Source of the DNA: Methylobacter sp.
GTDB lineage: Bacteria > Pseudomonadota > Gammaproteobacteria > Methylococcales > Methylomonadaceae
DNA: 64,000 nucleotides
Direction: 5' to 3'
Assembly: GCF_030680395.1 (NCBI RefSeq)
Contig: NZ_JAUXVR010000044.1
Span: 206,460 to 270,459, forward strand
Below are positions 46,301-55,500 of this stretch, in pieces. The position numbers were made by a program, and so were the translations under genes. The notes beneath the pieces were generated by a model, which ran no database searches, had not been told where the DNA came from, and was given only the letters and a program-made list of their open reading frames with translations. The stretch's first letter is position 1, and every line of letters begins with the position of its first letter.

Positions 46301-49300
46301 CGAATTCGCGCACCTTGCCGTTTTCGCCTGCGCCCCAGGCCCGTGCAGGGTCGGTAATGACAAAAACGTAATAGGGGCCTTCGAGGTTTTTCGGTGCGGT
46401 AATGTTCAAGCTGACGTCGTAATTGCCGCCGACCGACAGGCCGCCGGCGTGACTGATATAACCTAAATAACTGTCCTTGTTAATATCCAGGAAGCGGTCT
46501 TTGGACAGGTAAACCAGGTCGTTCCAGCTGCTTTGGTCGCCGGGGGTGTTGCCGCCCGCGTTAATGACTTGGTAACTGACGGTAAAATTCTGCCCGGCTA
46601 CCACGGACGCCGGCGCTGTGACGGAAGCCACTTGCAAATCCGGCGGCGTCGCTAAGGTGATAGGCAGACTGATCGATAAGACATTGTTGCCTTCGTCCTG
46701 GAATTCCGGCACCAAGCCGCTGCCGCCCATATCCCTGACTACATCGATGTCGTCCCGGACGGTGCTGAGTTCGCTTTTATAATTATCCTTGTAAATATTG
46801 GTATCGGCTTTAACGATCAGGTGGAAATCGCCGCTGATGGATTCAGGCAGATTAACCACCGCCGAATAGGTGTACGACTCGCCCGGTTTCAGGTATTTCG
46901 GTTTGTTATTTTCGTAGAAGGATACGGATTTAACCCGCAAGACATGCTCTGAACTCTGAGCAATGGCGCTGTCTACCAGCGGATAGTCGCTTGCGTCCAA
47001 TGAGGCATCGCGTGACAGGTAAAGTCCGTCAAGCCAGCCATTGGTGCGCGTTTCCCGAGTCCCTTGATTGCTGACTGTCCAGGTGACCGTGACCTGTTGT
47101 CCAGAAGACGGATTGGGGTCGGACAGGACAATGCTGTCGACCCTCAGATCCGGCTCACGATAAATAATGTTCAGCGAGCCTCGCATGATGTTGTTGGCGT
47201 TACGGCCTGCCTCGTAGGCGGTGCCTGCCCGGTAGGTACCGCCAATATTGCCACCCGCATAAAAACCCAACGCGCCGGCATTCGACCCGGACAGGTACTC
47301 GCCTTTTGCTTTGCGATTAGACAATTCAACCGGGTTATCCTGATTATCGGCAATAACGTAAATATAATAATCGCCATCGGTGCCGGGCGGCAGTTTGACT
47401 TTTGTTGAGGTGGTGTAACTTCCGCCTGCCGCCAGCCCTTGAATATTCGAGTGCTCAAAAATGCCCAGGAACGTCGCACGCTCGGGAATAAAAGACGGAT
47501 CTTTACTGAGATAAACGGCATCGTTCCAGCTCTTGGTTCCCGCCCAAACCGCATCGCCCAGGTTATTGACCGTCCAGGTAATGGTGGTGTCTTCACCGGA
47601 AAAGTTTTCCGGTTCTGTTCGAATATCGACGACCTGTAGATCCGCAGGATGATCGGTAGCGACCGATAAGTCAGAACCGGTATTATTGCTTTCATTGCTT
47701 TCGGCAACTTGAGAGCCAGGATAAGCATCGGTCCTGACAATCAGGTAGCGCCCTTTAACCGATGGCGCAAGCTGGACAGTCTGGCTTACGCTGTATTGCT
47801 CGTTATGGCCCAAGCTGCGAGCTTGCGTGTACCGGCCGATTTCCCAGACTTCCTTTGCCGCAGCAAAATCCGGGTTATCGGTGATATAAACAACATCGGT
47901 CCAATTGCCGGTGAAAATATCGCCGCGGTTTTGTACGGTGTAGTTAAAACTATAGCTGCCGCCTGCATCGGCGACATCCTGCCCTGAAACTTCACTCACG
48001 ACCAGATCCGGCGGAGTAATGCCCAGCACGCTGATGGCGCGGGCTTTGTAGTTGTTATTGTCGACGGCTGTCGGATCGTCGGTATTGATATTGGTCGCTA
48101 AGGTGTCCTCAAGAATGACGTTATAGGTATCGCTCCATACGGTAATGAAATAATCGCCTGACAGCATATTGTCAGGAATTTTCACCTGTACGGTGCCCGA
48201 GTAATCCTGGTCTACGGCCAGATTGCCGACATGGGTGAACGATCCCAGCAGGATGTCCCCTTTGTAGGCTCCCGGCTTGAGCTTGTTCCGCGCCAGCCAG
48301 ATGCTGTCGGTCCAGCTATTGACAGCCGCCGCCTCGCCTCGCGTGGTATCGCTGCCCTTATTGCTGACCTTGTAACGCACCTCAATGCTGGAACCGTATA
48401 CAGCCTGATCCGGGGCCACGACATCGCTGGCGACAAGATCGCCAAAAGGAACGGGATCGACATAAAAATGCGTGGCCCTGACGTTGTTAGTCTCATTGGG
48501 ATACTCGTCAACATTGTAATTACCGTCGGCAACCACAATCAGATAGGCGTCGCCACGATAGGTGATGGGAATATCGACCATGCCGGTTTCGTTGGCGTAG
48601 CTCTCGCTGGTTGCCAGCGCCGAACCGTTTTCAAACTGCCCCACCAACCTGTCGTCAGCGCTCAGGTTACCGTCAAGCGACAGGTAGACTTTGTCGGCCC
48701 AGCGGCCGGTAGTCGCAGCCGGCCCCTGGTTGCTGATGGTGTAACGAATACCGGCCGCCGTACCTGCCGTAACATGCTCGGGCGCTATAACTGAAGTTAC
48801 CCGCAGATCCGGACGATCATTCAAGCTGACTTGGAGGGTGTCCGCAGAATCCAGCGCATTGTTTTCCCTTGCCGCGCCATACTCATAGACTTGGCTACCC
48901 GCTTTACCCAGGTTGGCGTTAGAAACCACTTTAATGCGATACAAGCCCTCTATTTTGGCGGGCAAGCGCAGTTGTTCGGTGCGGGTATAACGAATTCCCG
49001 ATTCCAGGCTGCGGTCATAGGTAAAACTGCCCAGCGTAACGGCTTGGCCGGTAGCGCCGACTGGAATAAGCAATACACTGTCCACCCATAAACCCGAAGC
49101 CGCGGCATCGCCCTGGTTGACAACCGTCCAGGTGACGTCAATCAACCCGCCTTCGTTAGCGACGGCAGGCAAGGTTATGCTTTCAACAAGCAAATCCGGC
49201 GATGGGGATAGTTCGACAGGAATAGCTACCGATCTGCCTATATTGTTTTTATCGAAAGTGAATTCGAACGGCCCGCCGGTACTAACATTAACGTAAAAAT

Positions 49301-49703
49301 TACCGGCTATGCCTTCAGGCAACATGACGTTGATGCTGCGCGCATAACGGCCATCGACGGCCAATTTCCCAATATGATTAGCACTACCGAAGTCGGCGGC
49401 TATATCGGTGCCGTCGGCATTGCGGCTTAACCAGACCCTGTCGCTCCAGCTGTCGATGTTGGTGATGCCGATGCCGTTGTTGACCACTTCCCAGCTGATG
49501 CTCAGCGGCCTACCGCTGGCTGCGGCCCCTTGCGTGGTGACGGATTCCACCTGCAAATCGGCATAGGGAATCGGCATTACGTCAAGGCTTTCAGCGGCTT
49601 GCAAGACGTTGTTGCTTTCGGAAAAATTCTCGAAAACTTTGCTTCGAGCATCGCTGACAACGAACAGTTTGTAACTGCCCGTCGTTCCGGGCCCTAACAA
49701 CAT
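40386..49703 (-). CDS. Giant LEPR-XLL surface protein, middle part (frame 2)
   Basis: An open frame of 3105 residues whose first ATG falls inside a CARDB unit; the frame is open and homologous back to about 49752. It contains about nine CARDB-like units (to about 45850), an IPT/TIG-like unit, a long region that matches no family I can name (about 45200-43500), a propeller-like region with LGQLWVMTG and FGPDGRLWAVT (about 42900-42050), and He_PIG-type Ig units with LPAGAVFDAASGILSWTPG (about 41300-40430). It then runs out of frame at about 40426 into SSPQ-stop while the neighbouring frame carries on. It is not an independent gene: no start signal, no signal peptide. Confidence 0.85.
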   Translation of the reverse strand: MLLGPGTTGSYKLFVVSDARSKVFENFSESNNVLQAAESLDVMPIPYADLQVESVTTQGAAASGRPLSISWEVVNNGIGITNIDSWSDRVWLSRNADGTDIAADFGSANHIGKLAVDGRYARSINVMLPEGIAGNFYVNVSTGGPFEFTFDKNNIGRSVAIPVELSPSPDLLVESITLPAVANEGGLIDVTWTVVNQGDAAASGLWVDSVLLIPVGATGQAVTLGSFTYDRSLESGIRYTRTEQLRLPAKIEGLYRIKVVSNANLGKAGSQVYEYGAARENNALDSADTLQVSLNDRPDLRVTSVIAPEHVTAGTAAGIRYTISNQGPAATTGRWADKVYLSLDGNLSADDRLVGQFENGSALATSESYANETGMVDIPITYRGDAYLIVVADGNYNVDEYPNETNNVRATHFYVDPVPFGDLVASDVVAPDQAVYGSSIEVRYKVSNKGSDTTRGEAAAVNSWTDSIWLARNKLKPGAYKGDILLGSFTHVGNLAVDQDYSGTVQVKIPDNMLSGDYFITVWSDTYNVILEDTLATNINTDDPTAVDNNNYKARAISVLGITPPDLVVSEVSGQDVADAGGSYSFNYTVQNRGDIFTGNWTDVVYITDNPDFAAAKEVWEIGRYTQARSLGHNEQYSVSQTVQLAPSVKGRYLIVRTDAYPGSQVAESNESNNTGSDLSVATDHPADLQVVDIRTEPENFSGEDTTITWTVNNLGDAVWAGTKSWNDAVYLSKDPSFIPERATFLGIFEHSNIQGLAAGGSYTTSTKVKLPPGTDGDYYIYVIADNQDNPVELSNRKAKGEYLSGSNAGALGFYAGGNIGGTYRAGTAYEAGRNANNIMRGSLNIIYREPDLRVDSIVLSDPNPSSGQQVTVTWTVSNQGTRETRTNGWLDGLYLSRDASLDASDYPLVDSAIAQSSEHVLRVKSVSFYENNKPKYLKPGESYTYSAVVNLPESISGDFHLIVKADTNIYKDNYKSELSTVRDDIDVVRDMGGSGLVPEFQDEGNNVLSISLPITLATPPDLQVASVTAPASVVAGQNFTVSYQVINAGGNTPGDQSSWNDLVYLSKDRFLDINKDSYLGYISHAGGLSVGGNYDVSLNITAPKNLEGPYYVFVITDPARAWGAGENGKVREFGKEQNNATAALQPILVETPPPADLIAGNVILPAAAKVGDDIQVDYTITNDSINPAYGRWTDAVYLSSDNSWDLGDILIGKVDHNGGLNANASYNASLKAKLPPLKDGNWRVIVRPDLYNEVFEGKITYTATGLNLPPQEANNRTASAATLQVQVPELSVASPLQTTLSPKQTRLYKVSVASGETLRVLLDSSAEEGANEIYIRYGDVPTSYLFDASYTTPLSADQQAFIPSTQAGDYYVLVRSNQGAADTPVTLRADLLPLSITKVTPDQGGVGDDNHRWVTLDIYGSHFKAGALVKLSRPGVFEVEPDRWQVLDATHIRAIFDLRTAPHGLYDVSVINPDGQQVTDAMRYLIERGIEADVTIGIGGSHTVNPGDNANYSVSLQSLTNVDTPYVRFDVGAPEMGYSTDVLGGMSLPYVVFGSNIGGQPDGLTLDNGGNTQAYGITPTNGTLRSDIPWAQLDGTQNTAGFNLVPGYALDVAAGGFVGATFNVQTYPGLKEWLNYDFEGLRDKLYALRPEWKTQGLLDGGVQDLDNISSGLAQKFLSKDPETHVTKLEWLAIPFRFNVVGTATPITRDEFILDQTQHAKKLRDAILADAQAPSGLSTLAADEEQWVAGWLGALESAGLLRPLNEAPPIRENPKVVSLNATLATGILLAKAGESYRTQADILGFFAKVQQWYGDTAKYAGDPDAAKAGIDYVETREDSEGNIVEIPVPKLADAQAFDINAAQDTHFINFNIFAGGNTELEYLRHIGVLDADFNPVSAQALNLSQYLQQTAQQSADANALVSVRGPQAVTGSDGNSYVPADVALPYTVSFTNPTEAGIGQLRLVSEIDADLDIRTLRLGDLKLGDINIHLPVDRTNFQGDFDFTGSKGFILRVSAGIDASTRIATWLLQAIDPDTGEVLQDNVRGLLLPAADANVANAEQLKKGFVSYTVRAADTAPSKAEIISSARIFVDAAPPIDSAKSLVTLDAKAPSTLLTVASQGNDAQGAPSYDLSWTATDDDSGVKSVTVYVAENGGDFKIWLRQADPSRTQAVFTGETGKRYEFLVVATDKSGNRETASLTNAVLPDDGSRQEILDSLGVNQSLSQTAEFPLAAADRSYAANALFQQAGSQLPGHVATVQKSDLRSVMAPFTLRGFADGYQTSAADIGALAMVELADHSILASAGSLRNEVFHYGKDGGRSTTPLFTLESPVLDMAVDQLGQLWVMTGAQLLQVDANTGEELQRLSGPGQDPLTHSLAIQPTTGDIYVSSGNGIEIFHPGETDAAKTWKHFSNQRVGDLAFGPDGRLWAVTWTGSEVASAQPNPTTDIISFPMSGRTMGRPELEYRLSGVIDSITFGADGTPLEGLLIASSNLQQRSVINGQTTLANVPHQASVWMVELASKRVLQLADGGTRGESIITTADGRILIAQTGHIDVIAPRKAPVVKAITVPDGALVPLPMAQIGVVFDQDMWTGEPGTETADLASVLNPANFTLTATSTALSTGLGANAGAAITPPNIRWDAATRTAWIDVQGLAAGQYQLNISSTLQNSAEIRLEQGYVSTFTALLDMTSQVQLEFSNTRADRATGEISYDVSLTNIGTDDLKGPLSLLLDPGRYFGDSIDSAGIGGGDQSDLWILDLSAALLANGGTFSVGATIADQTVTVIPASLFATRAGMADLVKFNLGYGVYAVPQENLPPSLSVAGLIDADTLDTATAGQAWTGQIEAIDSDGTVFYWELVQAPAGVTLTPPTEILSADDGYHAVATLNWTPSALDAADTEIIVRVQDSRGGVATRKFQLPVIGGNNTPVVDVVRDITLKEGEALSLPIIAADADGDALTLVIRNLPAGAVFDAASGILSWTPGYDQAGVYQNITVVASDGITTSSRHFNLTVEQGYAKPVLGSVAQQTLREGERYALQLAGHVSGSEALADGTTVTLEYSAPWLPGGAKLNTETGWLEWTPDYNQHGAFRISVTLTATWTTPGSVRSSPQ

Positions 49704-52590
49704 CCGTTCGCTACGGCTGTATGATTCTCCGGATGCCAGCGCGCCGTCATGGAGAAATTCCCCGATGACAAATCATCCCAATTGCCGAAAGTACTGTCTT
49801 TGGATAACACCACGCGGTCGGTCCAGGCAGCGGTTTGGCCGACGCCTGTACCCTGGTTGGCAACGGTCCAGGTTATATCGACGGGCGCCGGATCGTCGAT
49901 CACTTGCGTTGGCGCAAGGATTTCGGTGACCGTTAAATCGGCGTAAGCGGCCAGATCGATAGTGAGAGCCGACGACAAACGGTTATTATCTTGCAGTCGA
50001 TCGTCAAATGCCGCTTTGGCATCGGCGACAACGACCAGTTCGTATTCGCCGTTTAATTCAATCGGAATTAAAAAGTCGGCAGCCGCCGTATAGGTTTCAG
50101 CTGTTGCCAGCTGACCGTTTCTGGCTATCTCGGCGACTTTGGTCAAGACGCCGTTCTTTGACAGGAATACTTGGTCAACCCAGCTGCCTAAAGCATTGCT
50201 GCCGTTGTTGACTACCGACCACTCCAGGTGGACTGTTGACCCAGACTCGACCAGACTGGGCCCGGTCAAGCCGGTGACGGCAAGATCAATGCGCGCAACA
50301 TGGACAGTTGCGGTCGAACTTGCCGCATTATTATTTTCGGCGGTCCGCTCATAAATGGTATTGTCGGTATCGGTTTTTACCACCCAGTGGAAATCGCCTT
50401 CGGCAAATCCCGCCGGCAATGTAAACGTTACCGTCCTGGTTTCGCTGGCCCCCGCTTGCAGGGTATCCAGGTAGAAGCTGTTGGCGACTTCCTGCAAGCC
50501 GTCGGCGCCGGTATCCAGATAGATCCGGTCGCGCCAGGGACCTGCCGCAGCGGTATTGCCCAAATTGGCAATGGCGTAGCTGACTGTTGCCTGTTCACCG
50601 GGACGCAACGCCAACGGTCCGGTCACGTCACTGACGGTTAAATCGGCTACGGGCGCCAGACTGACGCTCAATTTGGTTATGCTGACCCCGACATTATTGG
50701 CGGTATAACCGTTTTCGGTCACAGTGCGGTTGGTGTTGGTGTCAACCAGAACGTAATAGTCGCCAACCAAGTCTCTTGGTAAAGTCAGGATGGCTTTGCC
50801 CAGATAACCTTGCCCGGCCGCTATCTGGCCGGCATGGGTAATCGAACCGGACAGGATAATATCGTCGTTGCTCAAACTGGCATCGCTGGATAACACCACG
50901 CGGTCGTTCCATAGCGCGAGATCGGTTTTGGCATTGCCGTTGTTGTTAACTTCCCAGGTAATCAGGATGTTTTCGCCGCTTAATGCGCTTTCCGGTGCGG
51001 TCACATTGACAACGGTCAAATCGGCATAAGGGGTCTGTACGTCTATTGCCGATACCAAGCTGGTATTGTCGGCACGCGTATCGGGTTCCAGTACCTCCAA
51101 ACCGCTATCGGATTTAACCGCCAAGTAATACCGGCCCGCAGGCTTATAGGGCAAATTGACAGAAACGGATTTGGTATAGGACTCGCCCGCTTTAAGCGCA
51201 CCATTATGACGGTAAGTGCCGATCACCACGTCATCGCTATTGCCGATAATACTGTCCGTACTGAAGACTATCTGGTCATTCCAAGCGGCCGGCGTGTCAA
51301 GATCACCGTTATTGGCTACGCTCCAGCTGACATTGATGGCTTCTCCCGCCACGCCGTCGACGGGTGCAGTGAAATTTGCCGCCTGCAAATCCGCATAAGG
51401 AACCGCTGAGGATTGCTCCTGGATACTTGCGCTATTGTTGGAACCGGCAGTATTGGCGGCGTTAGTTTCAAACAATGCGCTTTGCCCCGCCCCATTTTGG
51501 TTAGTGACTACACGGATTTCGATTTCGCCTACGCCGCGCAAGCCATCGGGAAGCCGGAAATTAAAGCTGCGATTCCTGAACTCGCCCGAAGCAATCACCC
51601 CCGCTCCCGCTTGGGTAATATCGTAAGCAATGCTGGTATTAAGCAACTGCTCGCCGGTGGTTTTATTGGTGATAATAATCCGCTCATTAAACCCGGCAGG
51701 CGTAACCGCTTGCCCTTCGTTCCAGGTCTCCCATGCCAGAGTAATTAAGCCGCCGGCATAAATCTCGATTTGTTCGGTATGCAGATTCTTAACCAGCAGG
51801 TCCGGGCCGGAAGCGATGGTGACTATGCCCGTGTTATTGGTTTCAGCGGTATCTTGCAGGTTATTTTCAAAGATGTCCGCGTTGTAATCGGTGCTCAGAA
51901 CAAACTCAAACTGCCCGGCCGCATTGATCCCTGTAGGCCACGTCAAGGTATAAGCGCGGTCGATAAAACCGCCTGCCGCCAATGTGCCGTCGACTGAAGG
52001 GAGATAGGGCAAATCGGCACTGGCAACCAATTGACCGGTCGACAGGTTCCGCACCTGTAAATGGTCTTTCCATGCTTTGGTAATATCGGCATCGCCGGTG
52101 TTGCTGACCCGCCAATTCATCGTCACGGCAGTGCCGGGCGCCCATGCCCCAGGCGGTTCAACGCTTAACGAACCTAATTTTAAATCGGGATAAGCGGATA
52201 ATGTCGATTGGATAGTGGTGATGGCTGCATTGTTTTGTTCGCCATTAATGCCGGTTTCAGTAACATTGTTGGCAACGTCCGCCGTCACTTGAAAAGACAA
52301 ATCCCCCGCACCTCTATAGCCTTCCGGCAAGGTCATGGTGATTTGCCGATTACGGCCTGCTCCCGCTTGCAAAGGCGATGTTCCGATGTCATCGTAATTG
52401 ACCAAATAATTGGCGATGATTTCGTTAGTCGACACATTGCGGACGATTACTCGATCTTGCCACGCCGATTCGGTCGCTTGGTCGCCAGTATTAAAGGTTT
52501 CCCAGCTCAATACGACTTGTCCGCCTGATTTTAGTTGCGTCTCAACCGGAGCAACCGCCAGGTTGCGGACGATTAAATCAGGCCCCGGCT
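45850..52590 (-). repeat. Array of about 17 CARDB-like units
   Basis: Tandem units of about 115-135 residues, each beginning with a PDLxVxxVxAP-like strand and containing WxDxVYLSxD and EYNEVNN-like features of the CARDB fold. Eight are in the first frame (the eighth cut by the frameshift) and nine in the second. The even spacing across the break shows that the two frames were one protein. Confidence 0.8.
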
Positions 52591-55500
52591 CACTCCCTAA
52601 ACCGGTAATGATAATTTTGGCAATTTTAGGTACCTCTACGGCACTAAATTTATAGTTGGTAGTGCCTGAAGTCTCAATAAGCCCTTCGATCAATAATGTA
52701 TAAACGCCGGTTTGCGCCAGCACTATCGGGCCTGTGTCAGATCCCATATAGCGGACATCAAACACGACTTGTCCGTAAGGATCCAGCAATCGCCAGTAAG
52801 CCGCATTCGATAGCGCTTGACTGTCGAAATAATATTGATCGCCGGCGGTCGCGTTGAACCGGTAAATATCTGTCTCATTCGCTGGATTAAGCTGGCCGCT
52901 AATAACTGTCCCCGGCGTAATAGAGGTTGCCTGGACTATATCCAATAAGCGGAAGCTGTAGTCACCGACCTTATCACCATAACTATCAACAATCAGTGTG
53001 TAATCGCCAGCCGCTAAATCATAGATAGCTGAACCACTACGATATTCTGAGTCGCTCCTGGTGAAATCCATTGCTGAGACTACCGTCCCTCGGGGGCCTA
53101 TCAGTGTCCAGTTGAAACTGTTATTGTTCGACAATGAGTCGAAATACAGCTGTTTGGCTTCACTCAGGCTAAAACTGTAAAAGTCGCGCTGTCCGGCATG
53201 CGCGATGCTACCGTTAACGGTATCGCCCACGGTGAGCGTGGACTGCTCGTCAGTGACTTTCTGCACATTAAAGCTGTAATTGCTTGCTTCCGTATCATAA
53301 TAGACATGACCTTCTATCAGCAGGGTATACGCACCGGTTTGGGTCAGGGTCAGCGGTTCTTTTTCGTTATAGAGAACATCGGGGCCAAACACCAGTTGCC
53401 CGTTGGGAGCAACTAACCGCCAATAAGGCCAATAGCTGCCGCCTGAAGAACTTTTATAATCAAAATAAAACCGTTCGCCGGCTGTGACATTGAATTGGTA
53501 CAGGTCCGTCTCATTGGCCGGGCTGAGCTGGCCGTCCACTGGCGTTCCTGGCGTCAATGGCGTGGCTTGGGCGATATCCAATAAACGGAAGCTATAGTTG
53601 CCGACCATGTCGGCATTGCCGTCGATAATCAGCGTGTAGTCGCCGGCGACTAAATCATAAATGGCCGAGGCACCAGTAAGGCCGTCCGAATCCGTGTTGG
53701 CAAAGTTCCGGCCCGACACTATGGTGCCCTTGGGACCAGCCAATGTCCAATTGGTAGCGGTGCTCGTCAAGGCATCGAAATACAGCTGCTTGGCTTCCCC
53801 AAGGCTGAAGCTGTAAAAGTCGCGCTGCCCGGCATGGGCGATGCTGCCGGTAACGATATCGCCGACCGTCAGCGTGGACTGCTCGTCAGTGACTTTCTGC
53901 ACATTAAAGCTGTAATTGCTGGTTTCTCCTATATTATTGATCCGGCCTTCGATCAGCAAGGTATAGGCACCGGTTTGGGTCAGGGTCAGTGGTTCCTTAT
54001 CCGCCCCAAAACTTTCAGGGCCAAACACCAGCTGTCCATTGGGGTCCAACAGCCACCAGTTAGGACGATAATAATAAAGACCTCCTGAATAACTTTTATA
54101 ATCAAAATAAAACCGTTCGCCATCCATAACATTGAACTGGTACAGGTCGGTCTCATTGACCGGGCTGAGCTGGCCGTTCACAACCGTGCCCGGCGTCAAG
54201 GCCGTGGCCTGGGCTAAGTTCAATAAACGGAAGCTATAACCATTGGCTGCCGGGCCATTGATGCGCAAAGAATAGGTTCCGGCCACCAGCGGTATGGTTG
54301 CGGCCCCGCCGAGATTAATCGAATCGCTATTGACAAAGCTCCTGGCCGACACTACGGTGCCGCGAGGCCCGGTCAATGCCCAAGTCAGGCTGCTGTTATT
54401 GCTCAACGCATCAAAATAAACGCTGGCGTCACTGTCTAAAGTAAAGCTGTAGAAATCCGTTTGTGCGGACGGCAGTACACCCGCTACGGTTGTACCCAAG
54501 GTCAATGCCGTACCCGTCGGCAATGGGGCTATAGGGGTATTACCCTGGTAAACCACATTAAACTGATAATTGGTCGTGCCGGTAGCGTAAATCAAGCCTT
54601 CAGCCAGCAAAGTATAGATGCCGGTTTGCGTTAAGATGGTTGACCCTATATCGCTGCCCATATATTGGGGGCCGAACACCAGCTGGCCATAAGGGTCCAG
54701 CAACCTCCAATAAGCACCATTCGATAGGCTTTGGCTATCAAAGATATATCGGTCTCCAACCGTGACATTGAATCGGTACAGATCGGTTTCATTGGCTGGG
54801 GTAAATTGCCCTGTTGCCGGCGTTCCCGGCGTTACCAGTGTGGCTTGAGCGATATCCAATAAGCGGAAGCTATAGTTGCCGACCATGTCGGCATTGCCGT
54901 CGATAATCAGTGTGTAGTCGCCGGCGACCAGATCATAAATGGCCGAACCACCAGTGAAGCTGCTTGAATCCGTGCTGCCAAAGTTCAGACCCGACACAAC
55001 CTTGCCTCGGGGGCCGATCAACGTCCAATTGACGCTGTTGTTGTTAGTCAATGAGTCGAAGTAAAGCTGTTTGGCTTCACTCAGGCTAAAGTTATAAAAG
55101 TCGCGCTGCCCGGCATGGGCGATGCTGCCGTTAACGGTATTGCCCACGGTGAGCGGGTACTGCTCGTCAGTGACTTTCTGCACAGCGAAACTGTAGTTGC
55201 TCAGCGCTCCCGTATCTTTGACCCAGCCTTCTATCAGCAGGGTATAGGCACCGGTTTGTGTCAGGGTCAGCGGTCCTTTTTGGGTAGAGAAGCCCTCTGG
55301 GCCAAACACCAGTTGCCCGTAGGTATCCACTAACCGCCAAAAAGGCGAAGCGCTTCCTGAAAAACTTTTATAGCTGAAATAAAACCGTTCGCCAGCTGTG
55401 ACATTGAATTGGTACAGGTCCGTCTCATTAGCCGGGCTGAGCTCGCTGCTCACGACCGTTCCCGGCATCAAGGCCGTGGCTTGGGCGATGTCCAGTACGC

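Noticed and set aside
49740..49765. Programmed -1 frameshifting as explanation of the breaks
   Set aside because: No X-XXY-YYZ slippery heptamer in the right phase and no obvious downstream pseudoknot; a missing base in a short G/C run is simpler. Not excluded.
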